Of a DNA stretch of 64,000 nt, positions 37,664 through 46,131 are shown piece after piece (the stretch's first letter is position 1; every line of letters starts with the position of its first letter). The position numbers and the translations under genes are program-made. Below the pieces are notes generated by a model. That model was not told the origin of the DNA and made no database searches. It worked only from the letters and a program-made list of their open reading frames with translations. This stretch comes from Tistrella mobilis (GTDB lineage: Bacteria > Pseudomonadota > Alphaproteobacteria > Tistrellales > Tistrellaceae): NCBI RefSeq assembly GCF_041468085.1, contig NZ_CP121017.1, forward strand, positions 496,001 to 560,000. The letters are read 5' to 3'.

Positions 37664-39511
37664 TCATGCCGTTTCGGCGACCTTGTGGTCGGGGGCCACG
37701 GATTTGAGGGGCAGGATCCTGGGCGCATCGCCGACCCGGCGGACCGGGCTCGGGATCTCGCCGTCGAGCATCGGGCGGTCGGGGCGCCGGGTCGGATCGG
37801 CGACCGGCACGGCCGACAGCAGTTTGCGGGTATAGGGGTGCATCGGGCGTTCGAACACCGCGGCGCGCGAGCCGATCTCGACGATCTGGCCCAGATAGAG
37901 CACCGCCACCCGATGGCTGATCTTTTCCACCACCGCCATGTCGTGGCTGATGAACAGATAGGCCAGCCCCTCTTCGGCCTGCAGCTCCATCATCAGATTG
38001 ATGATCTGCGCCTGGACCGAGACGTCGAGTGCCGACAGCGCCTCGTCGGCGATGATCAGCCGCGGCTTCGATGCCAGCGCGCGGGCGATGCAGATCCGCT
38101 GGCGCTGCCCGCCCGAGAATTCATGCGGGTAGCGGTCGGCGAATTCCGGCTTCAGCCCCACCCGTTCCAGCAGTTCGGCGACGCGGCTGCGGATCGCCTT
38201 CGCACCGTCGATCAGCCCGTGTGTGGTGATCGGCTCGGCGATCGAAAAGCCGATGGTGCGGCGCGGGTCGAGCGAGGCGAAAGGATCCTGGAACACGTAC
38301 TGCACCTGGCGGCGCAGCTTCCGGCGTTCACCCGCCGACATCTCCGACATCGGCCGGCCTTCGAACCGCACCTCGCCGCCGGTCGGATCCTGAAGCTGCT
38401 GGATGGTGCGGCCGATGGTCGACTTGCCCGAGCCGCTTTCGCCCACCAGCGACAGGGTCTCGCCCGGCCAGAGGTCGAGGTCGACGCCCTCCACCGCATG
38501 CACCCGATGGGTGACCCGGCCGAACAGGTTGCGGCGCACGTCGAAGCGCGCCTCCAGCCCGCGCAGGCTCAGGATCGGCGCCTGATCATAGCGGGCGGTG
38601 TCCTGGACGCTTTCCACGCCCACCACCCGCGACTGTTCGCCCTCCATCACCGTCAGCGGCAGGCGCTTGGGGAAGGGCTCGCCGCTCATGGAGCCCAGCG
38701 CCGGCACGGCCGAGAGCAGGGCCCGGGTATAGGCATGGGCGGGGCGGGCGAAGATCTCTTCGACCGGGCCTTCCTCGACCTTGCGGCCGCGCCACATCAC
38801 CACCACCCGGTCGGCGATCTCTGCCACCACGCCCATGTCGTGGGTGATGAAGATCACCGCCATGCCCAGCTTCTTCTGCAGGTCGCGGATGATCGACAGG
38901 ATCTGGGCCTGGATGGTGACGTCGAGCGCCGTGGTCGGCTCGTCGGCGATCAGCAGTTTCGGCCGGCAGGCCAGCGCCATGGCGATCATCACCCGCTGGC
39001 GCATGCCGCCCGACAGCTGATGCGGATAGCGCTTCAGCATCGCGGCGGCATCCGGCAGGCGCACCATCTCCAGCAGCTCCTGTGCCGCGGCCAGGGCCCG
39101 GGATTTCGACAGACCCTCGTGCAGCATCAGCACCTCGGCGATCTGGTCGCCGATGGTGAAGACCGGGTTGAGCGAGGTCATCGGCTCCTGGAAGATCATC
39201 GCGACGTCCTTGCCGCGGATCCGGCGCATCTCGTCCTGGGATGCGCGAGCGATGTCGACCGGATCCCGCCCCTGGCCGAAGCGGATCTCACCCTGATCGA
39301 TGGTGCCGTTCATGTGGTCGATCAACCGCATGATCGCGAGCGAGGTGACCGATTTGCCCGATCCGCTTTCCCCCACGATGGCAAGCGTCTGTCCGGGCGC
39401 CACGGCAAAGGAGACGTCGTCCACCACCCGGTTCGATCCGAAGCGGACGCTCAGGGAGCGCACGTCGAGCAGGGGGCCGTCGAGCTGGTGATCTCGGCTC
39501 AGTTGCGTCAT
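37664..39511 (-). CDS. Fused two-domain peptide ABC transporter ATPase (DppD-DppF)
   Basis: A 615-residue protein containing both ATPases of a peptide importer. Domain 1 (about residues 10-270) has Walker [11 protein letters not shown], signature [16 protein letters not shown] and Walker [13 protein letters not shown]. Domain 2 (about 310-560) has [27 protein letters not shown] and [12 protein letters not shown], where Glu-Ala replaces the usual Glu-Pro. Each domain ends with an oligopeptide-type C-terminal segment. ATG 39511 is chosen because GGGAG lies 6 nt before it. It is the first gene of the operon, a 123-bp gap before the binding protein. Confidence 0.94.
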   Translation of the reverse strand: MTQLSRDHQLDGPLLDVRSLSVRFGSNRVVDDVSFAVAPGQTLAIVGESGSGKSVTSLAIMRLIDHMNGTIDQGEIRFGQGRDPVDIARASQDEMRRIRGKDVAMIFQEPMTSLNPVFTIGDQIAEVLMLHEGLSKSRALAAAQELLEMVRLPDAAAMLKRYPHQLSGGMRQRVMIAMALACRPKLLIADEPTTALDVTIQAQILSIIRDLQKKLGMAVIFITHDMGVVAEIADRVVVMWRGRKVEEGPVEEIFARPAHAYTRALLSAVPALGSMSGEPFPKRLPLTVMEGEQSRVVGVESVQDTARYDQAPILSLRGLEARFDVRRNLFGRVTHRVHAVEGVDLDLWPGETLSLVGESGSGKSTIGRTIQQLQDPTGGEVRFEGRPMSEMSAGERRKLRRQVQYVFQDPFASLDPRRTIGFSIAEPITTHGLIDGAKAIRSRVAELLERVGLKPEFADRYPHEFSGGQRQRICIARALASKPRLIIADEALSALDVSVQAQIINLMMELQAEEGLAYLFISHDMAVVEKISHRVAVLYLGQIVEIGSRAAVFERPMHPYTRKLLSAVPVADPTRRPDRPMLDGEIPSPVRRVGDAPRILPLKSVAPDHKVAETA

Positions 39512-39872
39512 CGGTGCTCCCATGAAACCCGGCATCCTGACCCGCCCCGGTCGGATGCATCGCACCGCCCCGTCCTGGCGGTGCTGGCCGGCGTCCGATC
39601 GGACACCTCCCCCTGACGAAATTGTTTTCCCGACATTTTGTCAATAAATTCTCATCGTTATGTCTCATCTTTCCAATATAGGGCGTTCTGCGGCCACCGG
39701 CCGCGACGCTCGGACGCGGTGGCATGCACTGGCGGACAGATCAGGCAGCAGGCATACTTATCTGCATGTCACGCGGTCCCTGCCTGATCTCGCAGCCCGC
39801 GCCTCCGCTTGTGCCGATGGCTGTCCTCGCGCGTCTCCCCCATTGTTCGGGCACCACAGGAAACCTGCCTCC
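39512..39872. other. Divergent control region between peptide operon and CYTH-CHAD gene
   Basis: This 361-bp region has an AT-rich core at about 39618-39682, in contrast to its surroundings. On the minus strand a perfect TTGACA lies at 39644-39639 within a small palindrome (GACATTTTGTC at 39632-39642), but no good -10 follows at the right distance. GCGGCC-ACC-GGCCGC forms a short hairpin at 39690-39704. Promoters for both directions probably lie here; none can be fixed. Confidence 0.45.
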
Positions 39873-41570
39873 ATGCATCGCGTCGAACTCGGGCTGAAAT
39901 TCGCCCTCGATCCTGCCGGCCTGAAGGGCCTCCGGCAGCACCGCGCCCTGCGTGACCTCAGGCTTGCCAAGCCGGTGACCCGGTCGCAGAGCGCCGTGTA
40001 TTTCGACACCGACGACCGGCAGCTTCATGCCCGCGGGGCGGTGGTGAAGGTGGTCACCATCGGCCGCCGCCATGTGCAATCGGTGAAATGCGCGATGGAG
40101 CCGCCGGCGGGCTCGGCCCTGATCCGGCGCGATGCCTTCGAGGATGCGGTGGCCGACGAGCGGCCGGATCTCAGGCTGCTGACCGGCACGCCGCTGGGGG
40201 CGCTGGGCACCGAGACCGAACTCGCCGCCGCGCTGAAACCGGTTTTCGTGTCCGAGGTTCGGCGCAGCCTCCACCGGCTGGGCGATGCCGGCTGGGCGGT
40301 CGAACTGGTGATCGACGAGGGCAGCATCGCCGATGCCGAAGATCCGGAGCACCGGCTGCCGGTCGCCGAACTTGAACTCCGCCTGCTGGATGGCACACCC
40401 GACCGGCTCTATCTGGTGGCGCTCACCCTGCTGGACCGGGTGCGGCTGCAGCCCTTGCTGCCCCCCAAATCCGAGCGTGGTTTCGCCCTGATCGCCGGGG
40501 CCGCGGCCGCAGACGAGGTGACGGCGGAAAAGGCCGCACCGGTCGATCTCACGCCTGACATGACCGCGGCCGAGGGGTTCCGGGCGATCGCCCGGGCCTG
40601 TCTCGGCCAGCTGGTCGCCAACGAGCCGGCGGTCCGGGCGGGGCTGCCCGAGGGCGTGCACCAGATGCGGGTTTCGGTGCGACGGCTCAAATCGGCGCTC
40701 TCTACCTTCACGGACATTTTCGGTGCGGCGACCGGGGCGACCGTCGCCGATCCGCTGGCACCGGGTGTCGATCCGGCACTGCTCACCCCCGGTGACGTGA
40801 AGGCGGCGCTGGGCTGGCTGATGTCGGTGCTGGGCCCGGCGCGCGATGCCGATGTCTTCGTGGGCGAAACCCTGGCCGAGGCGGAAAAGCTGCTGGGCGC
40901 CGGGCCGCTCGCGGCGCTGCGGGGGGCGGTGGAAGACGACCGGCGGGCGGCGTGGGATGCCGTTGCCGCAGCGCTCGACGATCCGCGCTTCGCCCGGCTG
41001 CCGCTGGTGCTGGGGGCCTGGATCGAGGCCGGGCATTGGCTGGCCGACGGCGGCGTGGCACCCGAACCTTTCGCGGGGCTGGCGCTGTCCGACGGCAATC
41101 TCGATGCGGCTGCGCCCGAGGAAGAGCTCGTGCCGGCAGTGCATCTGTCCCCGGCGCCCGGTCTGGAACCGCTGGGGGCCTTTGCGGCCCGTGTGCTCGA
41201 CAAGCGGCTGCGCAAGGTGCTGCGCCGGGGCCGCGGTCTCGGCAAGCTGGCGCCCGAGGCCCGGCACGAGGTGCGCATCCAGGTCAAGAAGCTGCGCTAT
41301 GCCTGCGAGTTCTTCGGCGGGCTTGCCACCGACCCGAAGCAGGCGACCCGCTTCGGCAAACGGCTGAAGGCGCTGCAGGACTCGCTCGGCCTGCTCAACG
41401 ACATCGCCGTTGCCCGCGGCCGGCTGGAAGAGCTGGCGGCGCGGCCGGCGCTCGCCTTCGGCGCCGGCATGATCGCGGGCGCCCATGCGGCAGGGCAGGA
41501 CGAAGTCTTGCGCACAGGGGTGAGTGCCTGGAAACGTTTCGTGAAGGATGCCGACCCCTTCTGGTCCTGA
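39873..41570 (+). CDS. CYTH-CHAD domain protein (triphosphate/polyphosphate-related)
   Basis: A 565-residue protein. Residues 1-210 form a CYTH domain: it starts MHRVELGLKFAL, close to the ExExK-type entry but with only the first Glu in place, then SAVYFDTDDRQLHARG and a late acidic strand VAELELRLLDG. Residues about 230-560 form a CHAD domain with the conserved HQMRVSVRRLKSALSTF and HEVRIQVKKLRYACEFF helices. CYTH enzymes hydrolyse inorganic triphosphate; CHAD domains bind polyphosphate. ATG 39873 is chosen as the start of the CYTH fold; the upstream open frame has no homology. Function is inferred from domains. Confidence 0.88.
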   Translation: MHRVELGLKFALDPAGLKGLRQHRALRDLRLAKPVTRSQSAVYFDTDDRQLHARGAVVKVVTIGRRHVQSVKCAMEPPAGSALIRRDAFEDAVADERPDLRLLTGTPLGALGTETELAAALKPVFVSEVRRSLHRLGDAGWAVELVIDEGSIADAEDPEHRLPVAELELRLLDGTPDRLYLVALTLLDRVRLQPLLPPKSERGFALIAGAAAADEVTAEKAAPVDLTPDMTAAEGFRAIARACLGQLVANEPAVRAGLPEGVHQMRVSVRRLKSALSTFTDIFGAATGATVADPLAPGVDPALLTPGDVKAALGWLMSVLGPARDADVFVGETLAEAEKLLGAGPLAALRGAVEDDRRAAWDAVAAALDDPRFARLPLVLGAWIEAGHWLADGGVAPEPFAGLALSDGNLDAAAPEEELVPAVHLSPAPGLEPLGAFAARVLDKRLRKVLRRGRGLGKLAPEARHEVRIQVKKLRYACEFFGGLATDPKQATRFGKRLKALQDSLGLLNDIAVARGRLEELAARPALAFGAGMIAGAHAAGQDEVLRTGVSAWKRFVKDADPFWS

Positions 41571-41601
41571 TCTTCTCTCCATTTGCGGAGCCTGTGCCCC
41601 C

Positions 41602-42291
41602 ATGACCCGGACCGATACCGATCGCTGGCAGGCGGTCGACCTCTGGTTTGCCGGCCACCTGCTGCCGGCGGATCCGGCGGGAGAGGCGGCCCTTGCCGCC
41701 AATGCCGCGGCCGGCCTGCCGCCCCACGACGTCTCGCCGCTTCAGGCCCGCTTCCTGGGGCTGGTCGCGAAGATGATCGGCGCGCGGCGGGTGCTGGAGA
41801 TCGGCACGCTCGGCGGCTACAGCACACTCCACCTGGCCCGCGCGCTGGGCCCGGCGGGGCGTGTGGTCACGCTTGAATTCGATCCGCACCATGCGGCCGT
41901 GGCCCGGGCCAACCTCACGGCTGCCGGGGTGATGGACCGGATCGACCTCCGCGTCGGCCCCGCTCACGACCATCTGCCCGATCTTGCCGCGGCGGTCGAA
42001 GACGGGTCGGAGCCGCCTTTCGACCTGATCTTCATCGACGCAGACAAGCCGTCGAACCCGATCTATCTCGACTGGTCGATGATGCTGGTGCGGCCCGGGT
42101 CGGTGATCCTGGCCGACAATGTGGTGCGCGACGGCCGGGTCACCGATCCCGACGGCGATGCCTCGGTTCAGGGCGTGCGCAGCTTCACCGGCATGGTCGC
42201 GGCCGATCCGCGGCTGGAGGCGACGGTGCTGCAGACCGTGGGCGTCAAGGGCCATGACGGCTTCATGCTGATCCGGGTGACGTCCGTCTGA
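41602..42291 (+). CDS. SAM-dependent O-methyltransferase (class I, family 3)
   Basis: A 229-residue methyltransferase of the catechol/caffeoyl-CoA O-methyltransferase type. SAM motif I is VLEIGTLGGYSTLHLARAL, the acidic residue follows in VVTLEFDP, and the metal-site region has LIFIDADKPSN and ILADNVVRDG. ATG 41602 is used because homology starts there and GGAG lies upstream. It lies 31 bp after the CYTH-CHAD gene on the same strand. Natural substrate unknown. Confidence 0.9.
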   Translation: MTRTDTDRWQAVDLWFAGHLLPADPAGEAALAANAAAGLPPHDVSPLQARFLGLVAKMIGARRVLEIGTLGGYSTLHLARALGPAGRVVTLEFDPHHAAVARANLTAAGVMDRIDLRVGPAHDHLPDLAAAVEDGSEPPFDLIFIDADKPSNPIYLDWSMMLVRPGSVILADNVVRDGRVTDPDGDASVQGVRSFTGMVAADPRLEATVLQTVGVKGHDGFMLIRVTSV

Positions 42292-42306
42292 CTGATGAGA
42301 TTGAAG

Positions 42307-43764
42307 CTAGCTGACCGGCAGGTGCAGGGTGAAGCGGGTGCCCTCGGGGCCCGTGCGGTCCAGGGTCAGGTCGCCGCCATGGGCGCGGGCCAGTTCACGG
42401 GCGATCACCAGCCCCAGCCCCGTGCCGCCGGGCCGGGCGGAGCCGGTGAAGGGCTCGAAGAGATGGGCGGCAGCCTTGGGGGGCAGGCCGGGGCCGGTAT
42501 CCTCGACCCGGATCGCGACCTCGTCGCCCGTGCTGCGGCCGATGGCGATCACCAGCCGGTGGCCATCGGGCGGCGGGGCTGCCGCCTGCATGGCCTCCAG
42601 CGCGTTGCGCACCAGATTGGCCAGGATCCGGTAGAGCAGATCATGATCGGCCAGCACCGTGGTTCCGGGCGGCACGGCCCCGATCCTGGCGATCGGCCCC
42701 GGGTCGGCGGCCGGCAGCAGCGGATCGTCCGGCGCGGCCGGCGGATCGGGCTCCACCGTTGCCAGCACCTCTGCCACCACCTGCGCCAGATCGAGCCGCG
42801 TCTTGTCCGGTGCCGGCATCTGGGTGGTTGCAAAGCCCAATGACCGGCCGCAGAGGGTGATCGCCCGGTCGAGGGCGGTGATCATCGGCGGCAGCAGCCG
42901 GCGCACCGCGGGGCTCGCCTCGCGCTCGATCCGGTCGGCGTTGAGCAGGGCGGTCGAGAGCAGATTGCGCAGATCATGGTTCAGCCTGGCGACCGCAGCT
43001 CCCAGCCCCGCCAGGCGGCTTTTCTGCTCCAGCGCCCGGCGCACGCTCTGCTGCATCATCGCCAGTTCCCGCTGGACGATGCCGATCTCGTCGCTCCGGC
43101 GCGAGGTCGGCATCATCCGGGCCGGATCTTCCGGCGCTTCGCGGAAGGCGATCACCGCCGCCGCCATCTGACGCATCGGCCGCACCATCAGCCGTTCGAT
43201 GGCGGCGTAGAGCAGGGCGGCGACGATCGCCGACAGCACGATGGTCAGGGTCAGGATACGGATGGAATAGGCGCGCATTTCATCGCGCAGATCCCGTTCC
43301 TGGAACAGCACGTCGACCACCATCTCGGGCGCCATCGGGGCGGGGCCGATCACCCGGATCAGCCGGGGTTGGGTTTTCAGCAGGCAGTCGAGCGCGTCGC
43401 GAATCAGCGTGAAGGGTGTCTGCTGGCGCAGATCCACGGTCCGGGCGGCGGGCGCCAGTTCGCCCAGCATCAGATCGGGCCGGCCCGGCCGGCTGAGCGT
43501 CACGGCGACCACCATGGAATTGTCGAGCAGCACCTTTTCCAGCCCCGGCGTGACCTCCATGTCGCGATCTTCCAGCGCCAGGCTCGCCAGATGGGCCGAG
43601 GCAAGGCGGGCCTCCAGGAAGACCAGGCGAAAACGGGCGATGGAGGGCAGGTAGATCAGCACCTCGCCCAGGATCACGAAGATCACGGTCAGCAGCAGCA
43701 GCCGGCCGGACAGGCTGTCGACGAAGGGCAGGCGGAGACGGCGCCGCGGTCTGCTGTCGGGCAT
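42307..43764 (-). CDS. Sensor histidine kinase (orphan)
   Basis: A 485-residue kinase with a membrane helix at about 20-40, a periplasmic domain of about 125 residues, a second helix at about 167-190, a HAMP-like linker, phosphoacceptor H263 in LNHDLRNLLSTALLNADRI, and an HATPase domain (N box NLVRNALEAM, G boxes DTGPGLPP and GGTGLGLVIA). No response regulator gene is adjacent. It follows the MerA-like reductase by 17 bp on the same strand, so its signal may concern redox state or metal handled by that group. Confidence 0.9.
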   Translation of the reverse strand: MPDSRPRRRLRLPFVDSLSGRLLLLTVIFVILGEVLIYLPSIARFRLVFLEARLASAHLASLALEDRDMEVTPGLEKVLLDNSMVVAVTLSRPGRPDLMLGELAPAARTVDLRQQTPFTLIRDALDCLLKTQPRLIRVIGPAPMAPEMVVDVLFQERDLRDEMRAYSIRILTLTIVLSAIVAALLYAAIERLMVRPMRQMAAAVIAFREAPEDPARMMPTSRRSDEIGIVQRELAMMQQSVRRALEQKSRLAGLGAAVARLNHDLRNLLSTALLNADRIEREASPAVRRLLPPMITALDRAITLCGRSLGFATTQMPAPDKTRLDLAQVVAEVLATVEPDPPAAPDDPLLPAADPGPIARIGAVPPGTTVLADHDLLYRILANLVRNALEAMQAAAPPPDGHRLVIAIGRSTGDEVAIRVEDTGPGLPPKAAAHLFEPFTGSARPGGTGLGLVIARELARAHGGDLTLDRTGPEGTRFTLHLPVS

Positions 43765-43781
43765 GAGGATCGCGTCTCCCC

Positions 43782-45242
43782 TCAGGGCAGCCGCAGCAGC
43801 AGCCGCACCAGACGGCGGCTGCGACTGCCGAACAGCAGCTCGGTGAAGGCCTGGCCGGCGGCGCGTTTCGACGCCTCGGCGCGGGTCGGATAGGCCGTGA
43901 TCAGGCCGGCCATGGCACCGATCTTCAGCTTTTCGCGGATCGCGAGTTCCCAGCTCTGCAGCAGTTCGCCCGCGCCCTCGCCCACGATGCCGGCGCCCAG
44001 AATGCGGCCGCGGCGGCCGACCAGCACCTTGACCAGCCCGTCGCGGCGCCCCTCGGTGCGGGCGCGGTCGATCTCGTCGAAAGGCCAGCGCAGCACCCGG
44101 ACATCGCCATGGGCGGCCCGTGCCTCGGCTTCGGTCGGCCCGACGCGGGCAAGCTCGGGATCAGTGAAAATCACCCGCGGCACCGCCCGGGTCTCCACCC
44201 GGGCCGGCAGGCGGAACAGGGCCTGGCGGATCACCACGCCGGCATGATGGCCGGCCATATGGGTGAAGCGTTGCGGCGGTGCGCCGTCGATCCCGCCGAT
44301 GCAGTCGCCGATGGCGAAGATCCGGGCATTGCTGGTCCGCAGCCGCGCATCGACGCGGATGCCGCCGGCATCGACCTCGACGCCGGCCGCCGCAAGATCG
44401 AGCCCCCCGGTCACGGGCCTGCGGCCGGTTGCGACCAGCAGCTGGTCCCCCTCCACCACCTGCCCCGCGCCGCCGGATCCCGCCAGATGCAGCCGCACGC
44501 CGTCGCCGGTGGCCCGGGGGGCGGCGGCCACGGCGCGGGTCTGCTCCAGCACCACCACGCCTTCGGCCAGCAGGCGGGCGCGGATCACCGCCACCAGTTC
44601 CGGATCCTCCGAGGGCAGCAGGCTGCCCGAGGTGACAAGGGTCACCGCCGATCCCAGCCGGCGATGGGCCTGGGCCATTTCGACCCCGACCGGCCCGCCG
44701 CCCAGGATCACCAGATGCTCGGGCTGCATCCGGTCGCCGAAGATCGTCTCGTTGGTATGGACCACCACCCGCTCCAGCCCTTCGATCGGCGGCAGCGCGG
44801 GGCGGGAGCCGGTGGCGATCACGAACCGCCTGGCGGTGACGATCCGCTCGCCCGCCATCAGCCGGTTGCGGTCCAGAAACCGGGCATCGGCTTCGATCAC
44901 CTCGACACCCAGGCTGCGGAAGCGTTCGGCCGAGTCATGGGGGGCGATGCCGGCAATCACCTCTGCGATCCCGTCCTTGATCCGGCCGAAATCGGCCAGG
45001 GGCGGTGTGCCCCGAAGCCCCAGCTCCGGCCATCGCGCGGCTTCGGCCATCGCACGCGCCCGGGCGATCAGCGCCTTCGAGGGAATGCAGCCGACGTTCA
45101 GGCAGTCGCCGCCCATGCGGCCGCGTTCGACCAGCACCACCCGCGCGCCCATCTGCACGGCGCCTGCGGCGACGCTCAACCCCGCGGCGCCGGCGCCGAT
45201 CACGCAGATGTCGGTGGCGAGCATCCGCTCGGGGCTGGTCAT
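43782..45242 (-). CDS. MerA-like FAD-dependent pyridine nucleotide-disulfide oxidoreductase
   Basis: A 486-residue class I flavin disulfide reductase. FAD-binding GAGAAG is at 16-21 and the redox pair C47/C52 lies in GGDCLNVGCIPSKAL. A second dinucleotide site is LGGGPVGVEMAQ, and FAIGDCIGG completes the FAD site. The C-terminal interface has ITAYPTRAEASKRAA where lipoamide dehydrogenase and glutathione reductase carry the His-Pro-x5-Glu active-site motif; this loss is shared with mercuric-reductase-like proteins, but the MerA C-terminal Cys pair is absent. ATG 45242 overlaps the TVP38 stop by 4 bp. Proteins of this type often pair with TVP38 membrane proteins. Substrate unknown. Confidence 0.85.
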   Translation of the reverse strand: MTSPERMLATDICVIGAGAAGLSVAAGAVQMGARVVLVERGRMGGDCLNVGCIPSKALIARARAMAEAARWPELGLRGTPPLADFGRIKDGIAEVIAGIAPHDSAERFRSLGVEVIEADARFLDRNRLMAGERIVTARRFVIATGSRPALPPIEGLERVVVHTNETIFGDRMQPEHLVILGGGPVGVEMAQAHRRLGSAVTLVTSGSLLPSEDPELVAVIRARLLAEGVVVLEQTRAVAAAPRATGDGVRLHLAGSGGAGQVVEGDQLLVATGRRPVTGGLDLAAAGVEVDAGGIRVDARLRTSNARIFAIGDCIGGIDGAPPQRFTHMAGHHAGVVIRQALFRLPARVETRAVPRVIFTDPELARVGPTEAEARAAHGDVRVLRWPFDEIDRARTEGRRDGLVKVLVGRRGRILGAGIVGEGAGELLQSWELAIREKLKIGAMAGLITAYPTRAEASKRAAGQAFTELLFGSRSRRLVRLLLRLP

Positions 45243-46009
45243 GGGCGTCTCCGTGCGGCGCGGCGGGCCTTCACATGCGACACCAAAGCCGGCAGCAGGG
45301 CAAGCACGGCAAGCCCCGACAGCCCGGCCATGATCTCGACCGTCATCAGATCGCCAAGCTCCGGCACCCGGCCTTCGGCGACCACCCCGCCCAGCCCGGC
45401 GCCGAGCGACACAAAGACCAGCGCCCCCGGCACGATGCCGATCAGTGTCACTGCCGCATAGGACAGAAGCCGCATGCCGAACAGGGCCGGGGCGACATTG
45501 ACCAGAAAGAAGGGGAAGACCGGCATCAGTCGCAGGAACAGCAGATAGCTGACGGCATTGCGCCGGAACCCGGCCTCCATGCGGCAGAGTTTCGCACCGG
45601 CATGACGCAGCATCAGCGGCCTCAGCGCGCCCCGCGCCGCCAGGAAGACCGCAACGGCGCCGGCGGTCGCCGCCACCAGCACGATGGCGAGACCCAGCGG
45701 CACGCCGAAGAACAGCCCGGCCGCCAGGCTCAGCAGGGCCGCCCCCGGCAGCGAAATCGCGACCGAGACGGCATAGACAAGGCCGAAGCCCGCGATCGCG
45801 ACCAGCGGATGGGCCTCGATCAGCCCGGTGATCCGGTCGTGATGACGGGCGAGTGCGTCGAGTGTGAGCTGATGATGCAGCCCGCCCGCCAGGGCGAGCA
45901 CCAGTGCGGCCACCAGGATCGCGAAGGGCAGGCAGCGCAGCAGCGGGCGGCGGCCACCTGTCTCGGGATGCGGGGGTTTGCGGCACATGGTCATCGGCGG
46001 CGGGTCCAT
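45239..46009 (-). CDS. TVP38/TMEM64-family membrane protein
   Basis: A 256-residue DedA/VTT-domain protein with about six membrane segments. The family core is visible as ISLPGAALLSLAAGLFFG, and the second half-repeat has LRLMPVFPFFLVNVAPALFG, the conserved R-x-x-P-x-x-P/F pattern. VTT proteins are thought to move lipids or ions across the inner membrane. ATG 46009 is the longest plausible start; 45994 and 45988 are alternatives. It overlaps the reductase gene by 4 bp. Confidence 0.88.
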   Translation of the reverse strand: MDPPPMTMCRKPPHPETGGRRPLLRCLPFAILVAALVLALAGGLHHQLTLDALARHHDRITGLIEAHPLVAIAGFGLVYAVSVAISLPGAALLSLAAGLFFGVPLGLAIVLVAATAGAVAVFLAARGALRPLMLRHAGAKLCRMEAGFRRNAVSYLLFLRLMPVFPFFLVNVAPALFGMRLLSYAAVTLIGIVPGALVFVSLGAGLGGVVAEGRVPELGDLMTVEIMAGLSGLAVLALLPALVSHVKARRAARRRP

Positions 46010-46131
46010 CGGCGGGCGGCCGGAATGGCCGCCCTGATCCAGATGTAACGACGGCCCCGCCCGCCCGCCAATAAACTTGCCGTGATCGCCCCGCGAGCCC
46101 GGCCGGTATCGGCATGTCAGCGCGGCTGGGA

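Noticed and set aside
43782-45242. True mercuric reductase of a mer operon
   Set aside because: No merR, merT, merP or mercury-binding N-terminal domain, and the terminal Cys pair of MerA is missing.
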